NCBI GenBank assembly: GCA_017962605.1
Contig: JAGCUY010000006.1
Coordinates: forward strand, 1 to 51,508
Reading direction: 5' to 3'
Length of the DNA: 51,508 nt
Source of the DNA: Kiritimatiellia bacterium
GTDB taxonomy: Bacteria; Verrucomicrobiota; Kiritimatiellia; RFP12; JAAYLN01
Below, one piece after another: positions 25,683-33,351 of the stretch (position 1 is its first letter; each line of letters opens with the position of its first letter). The translations under genes were made by a program, and so were the position numbers. The notes under the pieces were generated by a model that was not told where the DNA came from, made no database searches, and was given only the letters and a program-made list of their open reading frames with translations.

Positions 25683-26251
25683 ATCAACTAGTCATGTACC
25701 ACCTGATGGACGCCTTGGTGGAGCATCCGATGCCCGAAGGTTTTTTCGTGCGGAAGTTTCGCAAGGGCGAGGAAGCGGTTTGGATTGAAATCAACAAATG
25801 CGGCATCTTTGGCCCTGACGCGGGAATGGAAGGCTGGGAGAGCATGGTCGTGAAGATGAACGGCCTCGTTCCCGAACGCGACATCCTTTTCGCCACGCTG
25901 GCGGACGACATTCCCGTCGCCACGCTCACAGCCTACATCCGCGACGACGGGGTTGGCGTAATCCACATGGTGAGCGCCCTGGAGTCCGTCCGGGGGCGCG
26001 GGATTGGCAAGGCGCTGCTGGCAATTGGGATGAAGAAGCTCCGCGCTGCCATGCCGCCGCCTCCATTCACGCAGCTCCTCACCGACGACTGGCGCCTGCC
26101 GGCGATCAAGGTCTATCTTGACGCCGGTTTTCATCCCGTCAATGTCTCGGAAGACATGCCCGACCGGTGGCGGAAAGTCTGCGCTGCCCTTGGCATCCAC
26201 GGCGTCGAGATGCTCGACACCGGCGGGAAGGGAACGGGGATATTAATGTGA
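25679..26251 (+). CDS. GNAT family N-acetyltransferase
   Basis: 190 residues. The acetyl-CoA-binding motif A is visible as VSALESVRGRGIGKALL, preceded by a typical beta4 strand and followed by helix and YLDAGFHPVNV near the end, as in GNAT enzymes. The substrate is unknown. The start at 25679 is chosen because it overlaps the GH78 stop (ATGA), as the other genes of the run do; a longer in-frame reading to 25352 only repeats the GH78 coding strand out of frame. The stop codon TGA lies in the first GTGAAAAT unit of a word-repeat tract, so the C-terminus may have been altered by that repeat. Confidence 0.75.
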   Translation: MNQLVMYHLMDALVEHPMPEGFFVRKFRKGEEAVWIEINKCGIFGPDAGMEGWESMVVKMNGLVPERDILFATLADDIPVATLTAYIRDDGVGVIHMVSALESVRGRGIGKALLAIGMKKLRAAMPPPPFTQLLTDDWRLPAIKVYLDAGFHPVNVSEDMPDRWRKVCAALGIHGVEMLDTGGKGTGILM

Positions 26252-26330
26252 AAATGTGAAAATGGGGGAACGGGGAACAGGGAATGGGGAATGTGAAAAT
26301 GTGAAAATGTGGAAACAGCCAATGTGGAAA
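26245..26330. repeat. Word-repeat tract (GTGAAAAT, GGGGAAC, GGGAAT words)
   Basis: GTGAAAAT twice, GGGAACGGGGAACAGGGAAT block, GTGAAAAT twice again, then TGTGGAAA words. It is largely the reverse complement of 21885-21955. The first unit carries the stop codon of the GNAT gene. Confidence 0.8.
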
Positions 26331-26336
26331 TAGGTG

Positions 26337-26538
26337 CTAGGGGCTAGGGGCTAGGGACTAGGAAGGGCAGCAGCGCTTAACGCAAGTCGCTTCGCGACAC
26401 GCAAGGGTTACGCTCGCATCGATGTGGCTACGACGGGCTGTGCCCTACGCCACAATCGATTCTCGCGTGGAGGTTGATGGAACTTGCGGCAAAAGCGATT
26501 GTGGCGTAGCCGCCACGGGCGGCGTCGTAGCCACATCG
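26337..26538. repeat. Long-hairpin element, copy 1
   Basis: Starts with CTAGGGG repeats, then a small GTCGC-TTC-GCGAC hairpin, then a 39-base arm (26420-26458) complementary to 26496-26538 around a 37-base loop. The outer 16 bases of the arms (CGATGTGGCTACGACG / CGTCGTAGCCACATCG) and the inner 14 pair perfectly. A second copy, nearly identical, begins at 51339. The reading frame across it is not convincing as a gene. It could be a MITE-like element or a structured RNA. Confidence 0.8.
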
Positions 26539-26539
26539 G

Positions 26540-26669
26540 TTTTGACGAAATCTCCAGATTTTGATAGCATTTCGTCAAAACCTCTTAGGAGAGGGAAGTA
26601 TTCCGGCGCGAAACGCTTATGCGAACGATGTCCAGTCAGAGGTGACGCTTCGCGATCTGTTCGCATAGG
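26540..26669. promoter_or_regulatory. Two inverted repeats upstream of the GntR/LacI-type regulator
   Basis: TTTTGACGAAAT pairs with ATTTCGTCAAAA (about 26540-26581), and TATGCGAAC pairs with GTTCGCATA (about 26620-26669). They occupy the last 180 bases before the regulator gene and are candidate autoregulatory operators or fold-back structures. No convincing promoter was found here. Confidence 0.4.
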
Positions 26670-26726
26670 CCAATCGGGATGCTACCGCGCAGAAGCAGGG
26701 GTACAGTTGATAGTCCAGGCAACGCC

Positions 26727-27866
26727 ATGAACGGCAAGTCGCAAAGCTCTAAGTCTTTCGTCCGCGAGCCAATGCCCTACGGCGGACTGTTCGCGCTGGA
26801 CGCGGCGGCGTCGGAGACGCTGACTGAGCAGCTGACGGAGAACCTCCGCCGCGCCATCGCCAACGGCGTCTGCAAGCCGGGCGACAAGCTCCCAGGGGTG
26901 CGGCGGATGGCCGCGCTCTGCGGGACGAGCGTCCAGGTGCCGATCGACGCGGTGAAGGCGCTGGCGGAGGAGGGCCTCGTCAGGCCGCGCCCGCGCGTCG
27001 GATGCGTCGTCCTCGGCAGGAGCCGCAAGCTCTGGCACGGCCGCCTACTGATGGTCCATGTCGGCGCGCACTCCAACTACGGGCAGAACGTCTTCTGCTC
27101 GGAGCTGGCCTCCCGGCTCAACGCGGCGAACTGGCGAGTTTCGCATTTCCATGTGCCGCGCCGCATGGACGGCTACGGCAACCTCGCGGCCTTCGCCAAG
27201 ATGACCGCCGAGAAGTTCGACCTTGTCCTCCTGCCGGCCTACGACCCCCCGGTGGCCGAAATCGTCGGCAGGAGCGGACATCCCTATATGCTCCTCGCGG
27301 AGCGCCCTGGCGAGCGCCGCGGGCCAGGATGCGTCGGCTCGACGGCGTGGACCGATAGCCAGGCCGTCGCGGACTTCGCCGCCCACTGCCGTGCGTCCGG
27401 CGTCCGCCGCGTCCTCGTCGTGCGCTCCGACATCTCCAAGACCCCGGATTTCAACGCGCTCTGCGCGGCGGGGGTCGAAGTCGAGGAGATGCGCCTGGAG
27501 ACCGAAATGTCCGACCTACAGGCCGAATCGCTCTCCCGGCTCGCCTACGACGCGCTTCGCGCCCGCCTCTCAGACCCGCGCCACCCGCGACCCGATCTGG
27601 TCTGTTTCGCCGACGACTACATCGCGCGCGGCGGGCTCTGGGCGCTGGAGCGGCTGGGGATGCGCGCCCCGGAGGACGTGAAGGTCGTCTCGCTCTGCAA
27701 CTACGGCAACGCGCCGTTCTATCCGCGGCCCCTGACGCGCTTCGAGCACAACCACTTCGACTACGCCGCGAAGACGGCGCGGGCGATCCTGCGCCACCTG
27801 CGGACGGGGAAGCCGATTGGAACGATTTTCTGCGACATCCGCTATGTGCGCGGCGAGACCTTCTGA
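26727..27866 (+). CDS. Transcriptional regulator: GntR-type winged helix + LacI-like sensor
   Basis: 379 residues. The N-terminal GntR winged helix (LTENLRRAIANGVCKPGDKLP, split here for length, with CGTSVQVPIDAVKALAEEGL) is followed by a periplasmic-binding-like ligand domain (FDLVLLPAYDPPVAEIVG, RRVLVVRSDISKTP, CFADDYIARGGLWALERLG). This GntR/LacI mix resembles AraR-type regulators of sugar catabolism. The start at 26727 is preferred because the earlier ATG (26679) adds a basic, low-complexity leader; neither has a good ribosome-binding site. Likely targets are the neighbouring glycan genes. Confidence 0.82.
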   Translation: MNGKSQSSKSFVREPMPYGGLFALDAAASETLTEQLTENLRRAIANGVCKPGDKLPGVRRMAALCGTSVQVPIDAVKALAEEGLVRPRPRVGCVVLGRSRKLWHGRLLMVHVGAHSNYGQNVFCSELASRLNAANWRVSHFHVPRRMDGYGNLAAFAKMTAEKFDLVLLPAYDPPVAEIVGRSGHPYMLLAERPGERRGPGCVGSTAWTDSQAVADFAAHCRASGVRRVLVVRSDISKTPDFNALCAAGVEVEEMRLETEMSDLQAESLSRLAYDALRARLSDPRHPRPDLVCFADDYIARGGLWALERLGMRAPEDVKVVSLCNYGNAPFYPRPLTRFEHNHFDYAAKTARAILRHLRTGKPIGTIFCDIRYVRGETF

Positions 27867-27870
27867 TCAA

Positions 27871-27884
27871 GGCGCTACCGCGCC
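27871..27884 (+). repeat. GC palindrome GGCGCTACCGCGCC, copy 1
   Basis: Begins 5 bases after the regulator's stop codon. Flank TCAA before and CGA.G after are shared with the inverted copy at 28279. Confidence 0.7.
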
Positions 27885-28047
27885 GAGGCTAGGAAGCTGC
27901 CGGGGATGCGCGATGCGCATTCTGCGTCGTGTCTGCCGCCGCAACGAAGCGAGCTTTATGCGTCGCCAGCCCTGCCGCACGACCTGTGGCCGATCCCCGT
28001 CAGATTGGGAAGGCCGCTTCGCGGTTTGGGAAATCTTAGGAATAGAA

Positions 28048-28110
28048 GTTGAAAAGTTGAAAGGTTGAAAGGTTGAAAAGTTGAAAAGTTGAAAAGTTGA
28101 AAGGTTGTTG
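28048..28110 (+). repeat. Tandem 8-mer array GTTGAAAR
   Basis: Seven consecutive 8 bp units of GTTGAAAA or GTTGAAAG plus a partial unit. The same words recur at 44785-44870. Confidence 0.9.
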
Positions 28111-28278
28111 TGCATAGGCTTCCAAGAACATTCCAACCCGCCAGAGGCGGTTTCCCAATCTGGATGCGCCGTGGCGAAGCCACACGGCGTGGATGTGGGC
28201 GCATGGGGCTTGCATCAACGCGACGACATCAGGGCCGTTGACTCGCGCAGCGAGACGGCGCACCAGTTTCCCAACTTC

Positions 28279-28292
28279 GGCGCGGTAGCGCC
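28279..28292 (-). repeat. GC palindrome GGCGCTACCGCGCC, copy 2 (inverted)
   Basis: On the plus strand it reads GGCGCGGTAGCGCC. It closes the 420-base block opened by copy 1. Confidence 0.7.
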
Positions 28293-28327
28293 TTGAATAC
28301 TTGCCGCAGAAGCTGCGATTCCAAAAG

Positions 28328-28349
28328 AATGTTTCCACAAACATTTTTG
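28328..28349. terminator. Small AT-rich hairpin with T-run
   Basis: AATGTTT-CCAC-AAACATT followed by TTTT. It could be a weak terminator or an operator-like palindrome 60 bases before the promoter of the next gene. Confidence 0.35.
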
Positions 28350-28407
28350 AAGAACCGACCCTCTGAAACTGTATAGATTGTGCAGATGAAAAGTTCATTT
28401 GGCGGCA

Positions 28408-28436
28408 TTGACGGCATCTGCCGGATGGGCTAAAAT
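28408..28436 (+). promoter_or_regulatory. Promoter for the LamG secreted protein
   Basis: TTGACG (28408-28413), 17 bp spacer, TAAAAT (28431-28436). AGGAGG at 28463-28468 precedes the ATG at 28474. Confidence 0.75.
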
Positions 28437-28473
28437 CCCCCTGTCCTTTTTATAAACCAACCAGGAGGAAATC

Positions 28474-31104
28474 ATGGCGACAATAACCAACGGAAGCAAG
28501 CTGACGGCATTCGCACTGTGCGGCGTGATGGCGTTCACCTCGGCGGCGACGGCGCATGCCTACACTAGCGCAAGCTATGTCCAGGACGGGCTGATCGCTC
28601 AGTGGGACGGCATCGACAACATTGGCGCCGGCATTCACGACCCCGGCGCAAATATGTGGAAGGACCTCGCCGGGAACTATGACCTGTCGCTTCTGCCGAA
28701 GGGGAGCTGGAGCGCCGACGGCAGGTCGCTCACGGTGTATGGCGCGGCGGCGGTCTGCTCCAATTCGCTCCCCGCCTACAAGACCATTGAAGTCGTTTAC
28801 AAGATGAAGACGCCGGGCGGCCGGCTCCTTTTCTGCAGCGGCGGGACTTCGCAGGTGAGCGATTTCCGTTTCGTCGTATTCAACAGGGACGGCGAAACGT
28901 CAGGCCTCACCGGCTACTTCTCGGGCGCGTGGAAGGTCCCGGCACCACATGTCGTCTGGGATTCGTTCGATCCTTCGGCAGTCCGATCGATGGCGGCGAC
29001 CTACAACAACGGCGAGGCATACGCCGACAACGGCAATGTCGCCGCCGTCTATGCCGACGGCGTTGCCCGTGACGACGGCTCCGCCGACACGTCCTGGGGG
29101 CTTGGCGACGGGCACATCATGATCGGCGACCGTGCCGAGGCTGGCGCCTATCCGTGGTTCGGCGAGGTGTACACCATCCGCATTTACAGCCGCGCGCTTT
29201 CGGCGGAGGATATCGCCGCAAACCACGCCATAGACGAGGCGCGCTTCTACGCCCCGGCGCAGGACGAAGGCTATGTCACGGACGGCCTCGTCGCCCGCTG
29301 GGACGGCATCGACAACGCCGGCACGGGAACGCACGACCCGAACGCGACGGTGTGGAAGGACCTGGCCGGGAACATCGACCTGACGCTCGCCGGCGAAAGC
29401 GTCGGCTGGACGGGCGGCAACGCCCTCAACCTCGCCGCCTTCGGCGACCATGCCTTTAACAACAATACCAATCTCATGCCGAAGTACAAGACGATCGAGA
29501 TCGTCTGCAAGGAGACGGATTGGGAGGGGCGTATGATGTTCCACAGCGGAGATATCACCCGCGCCGTATACTTCGACAAACGTGACGCTGGCAACGGAAA
29601 TGAATGCGTCGTCTATTTCTCAGGCATAGGCCATGATGTTTACACGAAGCGCATCATACAGCCGTTCGCTGATTCGGAGGTCTTGTTCCTGGCTGCGCGA
29701 TACGGTGACGACAATACCGTCGCCGACCTTTTCCGCGATGCGGAAAACAGGGATGACGGCCTGCACAACAACGACTGGTGGGACGGGGCGAAGATAACTG
29801 TCGGATGTGTCTACACGCCGGCGCATACGCCGTGGTACAACGAAGGCGACGAGCCCAAGAGGATGTACGACTGGAAGGGCGAGGTGTATGCGATACGGCT
29901 TTACAACCGGCGGCTGACAAAGTGGGAGCTCGCCCACAACAACATGCTCGACCGCAAGCGCTTCCTGGATAGCGGCAGCTACATCAAGCGCGGACTTTCG
30001 CACCACTGGGATGGCATCGACAATGCGGGCACAGGCGTCCACGATTCGACCACCGGAACATGGAAGGATCTTGGCGCCGACGGCCACGACCTGACGCTCA
30101 AGGCGTCCGGGAAGTGGGCGGACAATGCGCTTTACGGCCTCGGCACCGGAATCGCCGCGCAGAACGAGTCACACAATTCCTACTTCGAGACATTGGAGGT
30201 CGTTTTCAAAAACTGGAATCCCGGCCCTTCCGTCGTGCTGTACAGCGGCGGCTACAATATCGCCCGGTACTGCTGCTTTGATCAAAACTACGCGATGTGG
30301 ACGTATAGGCAGTCTTCCAGCGGCTTCAAGAGCACGGACACCGACGCCACCACGCTTTCATGGGTGTCGTCCAGCGAAGTCTATGCGAACGGAGATTCGA
30401 TTCCGTTCGAGACGGTCGAGGACAACTGGAACGCGGGAACCGACACCATTCAGGTCGGCGACCGCATGGACGGCACATCTTATCCGTTTACGGGCGACAT
30501 CTATGCCATCCGCACCTATTACTCGACCCAGCTTACAGCGCATGAAATCGCCTACAACGCGAAGGTCGATGACGCCCGCTTCTTTACGCCAAAAGGCGGA
30601 CAGTCGTTTATATGGAAGGGGCCGGAATCGACACTCACCGACGGTGTGTTCGGCTCGAACGGCTGCTGGAAGGTCGCGGGCCGCAAGAGTTCCCAGTCAA
30701 TTCCGACAATCGGCGACAGGGTTTCCCTGCCCGCCGGCGACTACACCGTGACGCTGGACGATGCGACGTGGGCGCTCGGGTCGCTCTCCATTGGCGCGGG
30801 TGCGACGCTGAAGCTCCCGCTGCCGACGGGCGCGTATGACGCGAACAAGGCCATTCTCACCATTTCCGACGGCATCGCCGTTGATGATTCGGCGGAAATA
30901 GCCCTGGACGGCGTGGCGGCGTTCCTCGCCAACCACACGAGCTGGGAATTTCCGCTCGTCACATGCGAGGCCGGATCGACGGACACGCTGAGGACGCTCG
31001 CGGCCAAGTTCAACGCAACCCTCCCCGCCGGCCGGGTGCATGTGAAGGACGGGAACTCGCTGGTCTTCAAGTCATCCAATCCGTTTACGCTGATTATTCA
31101 GTGA
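28474..31104 (+). CDS. Secreted protein with three LamG/concanavalin-like modules
   Basis: 876 residues with signal peptide (hydrophobic core FALCGVMAFTSAAT, cleavage near AHA). Three LamG-type jelly-roll modules begin near residues 33, 267 and 503, each opening with a GL...WDGIDN.G.G.HD....WKDL signature and closing with AIR.Y.R.L-type strands before the next unit. A final beta segment (about 705-876) ends in NPFTLIIQ. No catalytic residues are seen. LamG modules bind carbohydrates or mediate adhesion, so a surface lectin is likely. It has a strong promoter and ribosome-binding site. The DUF6259-like enzyme follows 4 bases downstream and is probably cotranscribed. Confidence 0.85.
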   Translation: MATITNGSKLTAFALCGVMAFTSAATAHAYTSASYVQDGLIAQWDGIDNIGAGIHDPGANMWKDLAGNYDLSLLPKGSWSADGRSLTVYGAAAVCSNSLPAYKTIEVVYKMKTPGGRLLFCSGGTSQVSDFRFVVFNRDGETSGLTGYFSGAWKVPAPHVVWDSFDPSAVRSMAATYNNGEAYADNGNVAAVYADGVARDDGSADTSWGLGDGHIMIGDRAEAGAYPWFGEVYTIRIYSRALSAEDIAANHAIDEARFYAPAQDEGYVTDGLVARWDGIDNAGTGTHDPNATVWKDLAGNIDLTLAGESVGWTGGNALNLAAFGDHAFNNNTNLMPKYKTIEIVCKETDWEGRMMFHSGDITRAVYFDKRDAGNGNECVVYFSGIGHDVYTKRIIQPFADSEVLFLAARYGDDNTVADLFRDAENRDDGLHNNDWWDGAKITVGCVYTPAHTPWYNEGDEPKRMYDWKGEVYAIRLYNRRLTKWELAHNNMLDRKRFLDSGSYIKRGLSHHWDGIDNAGTGVHDSTTGTWKDLGADGHDLTLKASGKWADNALYGLGTGIAAQNESHNSYFETLEVVFKNWNPGPSVVLYSGGYNIARYCCFDQNYAMWTYRQSSSGFKSTDTDATTLSWVSSSEVYANGDSIPFETVEDNWNAGTDTIQVGDRMDGTSYPFTGDIYAIRTYYSTQLTAHEIAYNAKVDDARFFTPKGGQSFIWKGPESTLTDGVFGSNGCWKVAGRKSSQSIPTIGDRVSLPAGDYTVTLDDATWALGSLSIGAGATLKLPLPTGAYDANKAILTISDGIAVDDSAEIALDGVAAFLANHTSWEFPLVTCEAGSTDTLRTLAAKFNATLPAGRVHVKDGNSLVFKSSNPFTLIIQ

Positions 31105-31108
31105 CGCG

Positions 31109-33169
31109 ATGGAGATGCTGGCACGAGTTGAGGCAATCGCCGTAATGGTGGCCTCGTCGGCCACCGCCACGTTGGTCCTTGAAGGCGACGGCATCCGCCT
31201 CGCCTTCGACACGGCGGAGAGTGGCTTCAACTGCGTCGGCATCGAGAACCGCCTGGGGCCAGACCCCGCCACCTTCTGCGGAGACGAGCCGGGGCGCCCC
31301 GGCTTCTGGGAACTGACATTCTGGCAGGACGGCTCCCCGACGAACGCGCTCACCATCGACAACCTCGCGCCGTGCAAGCGGGATTTCGCCCGCGACGAAA
31401 AGTCGATTCTCTTCGCCTGGCACGGATTGGCGCTAGGCGACGAAAAGGACGCGGTGGACGTGCGGGCGTCCGTTGCGCTCACGCCCGACGGCGCGGCGGC
31501 GGAATGGCGGCTGGCCGTCAGGAACCGCAGCAAGCGGTGGGGGCTCGCCGAGACGCAGTTCCCGCTTCTCCGCAACGTCGTGAAGCCGGGAGAGGCCGAC
31601 GTCCTGATCCCGAAGGGCAACTGGGCCGGACGCCTCGTCAAGTCCTACAATGGGGGGCCGCAGGTGGGCGGCACGTCGCTGCGGTATCCTACGAGCCTCG
31701 GCGCGCAGGTGCAGACATGCGCCTACATGCTGGGCGGCACGGGGCTGCAAATCACCACGCTTGACGGCCGTGGCCAGCTGAAGTATTTCGAGATGCCGGA
31801 ATTCGATTTCGCCATCCGCTACCCCTGCCCCGACGAGGGCGTTCCCGGCGCGGCGAACGCGCCCGACTTCGCCGTCGAGACGGCGGCCTTCCGCGGCGAC
31901 TGGTGGGTTGCGGCGAAGCGCTACCGCGCATGGGCGACGCGGCAGAAGTGGGCGGCCAAGGGGCCGCTCGCCACGCGCACCGACTTCAACCGCCAGCTGG
32001 GCGACATCGGCTGCTGGATGAAGACCGATTGGATCCACGGCCCGCCGGAACAGGCCTCAAACCTGATCTCAAAGGCCATGTCCGCCCTTCCGGGCATCCC
32101 GCTGGGGCTGCACTGGTATTGCTGGCACACTTGCCCCTTCGACAACAACTACCCCGAAATCCTCCCCGGACGCCCCGGCATGAAGGAGGCGGTCGCGTGG
32201 ATGAAGTCGATGGGCGTCCTGGTGATGCCCTACATCAACGGGCGACTCTGGGACGAGATACTGGATAGCCACGCCGCCGCCGTCCCGAGCGCCGTCAAGA
32301 ACGTGGACGGAACCCGCCACATCGACAAATACGGCGGGCACAACTTCTCGGTGATGTGTCCGACCACGAGGCCGTGGCAGGAAAAGCTGGACGACCTTTG
32401 CGACAGGATGGAGGACGAGCTGGGCGTGAACGCACTCTACCTCGACCAGATTTCGGCCTCCATGCCCGCGCCGTGCTTCGACAAGTCGCACGGGCACCCG
32501 CTTGGCGGCGGTTCGCACTGGACTGATGGCTACCGCGAGCTGATGGCCCCGATTCGCGAAAAGGCGGTGGAACGCGGCGTGGCGCTTACGTCGGAAAACG
32601 CAGCCGAGCCATACATGGACAGCTTCGACGCGCACTTGACGTGGTTCTGCCACGCCTACGACGACGTGCCGATGCTGCCCGCGATCTATTCTGGCTACAC
32701 GGTCTATTTCAGCAGCGTGTCGGACAAGAAGGACTCCCTCGACTCCTTCTGCGCGCAGCAGGGGCGGGACTTCATCTTCGGCTGCCAGCTCGGCTGGAAC
32801 GACCCCTGGATTCTCGACGACGGCCACAAGGAGCATCTGGCCTTCGTGGAGCGCCTCTGCCGCGAGCGGATCGCGCACAAGGACTTCTTCCTCACGGGCG
32901 AACTGATGGGAGAACTGCCGACGCCGCAAGATATGCCGACCGTCGATGTGCAGTGGAATCGCATTGGCATGTACTACAGCAGCACGCGTTTCAAAATGCC
33001 CGCCGTCCTCGGCGCCGTATGGCGCGACTTCGAGGGGACGCGGCGCTACACCGTGCTAGTCAACTTCTCCGGCGAGGAGCAGACCTTCGCCTACGGCGCC
33101 GGTGCGGCACGCAAGACCGTCACGATCCCGCCCCGCGGCGTCGTGTCGGAAGTTTCCGAAGCGTTTTAA
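31109..33169 (+). CDS. Putative glycoside hydrolase, DUF6259-like TIM barrel
   Basis: 686 residues. The N-terminus (about 10-290) is a beta-sandwich, then a TIM barrel with WMKTDWIHGPPE, GLHWYCWHTCPFDNNYP, VMPYINGRLWD and ALYLDQIS (D446), then a C-terminal beta domain (RRYTVLVNFSGEE). The order and the GLHWY/YINGR/YLDQ motifs match my recollection of DUF6259 proteins, which resemble retaining alpha-galactosidase-type barrels. D446 is a plausible nucleophile, but activity is unproven. The N-terminus (AIAVMVASSATA) could be a weak signal peptide. No ribosome-binding site is visible, so coupling to the LamG gene upstream is likely. Confidence 0.65.
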   Translation: MEMLARVEAIAVMVASSATATLVLEGDGIRLAFDTAESGFNCVGIENRLGPDPATFCGDEPGRPGFWELTFWQDGSPTNALTIDNLAPCKRDFARDEKSILFAWHGLALGDEKDAVDVRASVALTPDGAAAEWRLAVRNRSKRWGLAETQFPLLRNVVKPGEADVLIPKGNWAGRLVKSYNGGPQVGGTSLRYPTSLGAQVQTCAYMLGGTGLQITTLDGRGQLKYFEMPEFDFAIRYPCPDEGVPGAANAPDFAVETAAFRGDWWVAAKRYRAWATRQKWAAKGPLATRTDFNRQLGDIGCWMKTDWIHGPPEQASNLISKAMSALPGIPLGLHWYCWHTCPFDNNYPEILPGRPGMKEAVAWMKSMGVLVMPYINGRLWDEILDSHAAAVPSAVKNVDGTRHIDKYGGHNFSVMCPTTRPWQEKLDDLCDRMEDELGVNALYLDQISASMPAPCFDKSHGHPLGGGSHWTDGYRELMAPIREKAVERGVALTSENAAEPYMDSFDAHLTWFCHAYDDVPMLPAIYSGYTVYFSSVSDKKDSLDSFCAQQGRDFIFGCQLGWNDPWILDDGHKEHLAFVERLCRERIAHKDFFLTGELMGELPTPQDMPTVDVQWNRIGMYYSSTRFKMPAVLGAVWRDFEGTRRYTVLVNFSGEEQTFAYGAGAARKTVTIPPRGVVSEVSEAF

Positions 33170-33178
33170 GCCTTCCAT

Positions 33179-33192
33179 GGCGCTACCGCGCC
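33179..33192 (+). repeat. GC palindrome GGCGCTACCGCGCC, copy 3
   Basis: Located 9 bases after the stop of the DUF6259-like gene and followed by CGAAGTTTGAG, as copy 2 is followed by CGAAGTT on its own strand. Confidence 0.7.
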
Positions 33193-33234
33193 GAAGTTTG
33201 AGTTCTTCGGGCGAAGTTTAGAGGTTTTGGTGGT

Positions 33235-33309
33235 GACATGAGACATTAGACTCGAGACATGAGGCAAGACAATCAGACACTGAATCTCGTCTCATGTCTA
33301 TTGTCTCAC
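33235..33309. repeat. Word-repeat hairpin (GACATGAGA / TCTCATGTC)
   Basis: Left arm GACATGAGACATTAGACTCG then AGACATGAG; right arm CTCGTCTCATGTCTATTGTC then TCAC. The arms are near-complementary around a roughly 22-base centre, in the gap between convergent genes. It may act as a bidirectional terminator, though T-runs are lacking. Confidence 0.75.
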
Positions 33310-33351
33310 GCCATGGTCATCCCCCCACAGTCATGCTCGAAGAGCCCAAAA

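Larger units (their letters stand above)
27867..28330. repeat. Gene-free region of nested palindromes and word repeats
   Basis: Bounded by two inverted copies of a GC palindrome (27871-27884 and 28279-28292, with TCAA/TTGA outside). Inside, CAGATTGGGAA (28001-28011) pairs with TTCCCAATCTG (28152-28162), and several small GC hairpins occur. A GTTGAAAA/GTTGAAAG array lies in the middle. No supported gene. The arrangement looks like an insertion within an insertion. Confidence 0.65.

Noticed and set aside
26422..26730. Plus-strand ORF across the long-hairpin element
   Set aside because: It follows the palindromic element and regulatory inverted repeats, has no start signals, and the second copy at 51399 has no matching selection for an open frame.
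32069..32929. Long minus-strand ORF opposite the DUF6259-like gene
   Set aside because: Typical antisense open frame of GC-rich codons; Arg/Val/His-rich and without a promoter or ribosome-binding site. The same applies to 4509-5459, 7361-8296 and 18052-18855 (minus).
11420..33169. Bacteroidetes-style polysaccharide utilisation locus
   Set aside because: No SusC/SusD pair, no TonB-dependent receptor and no matching lipoprotein signals were seen.
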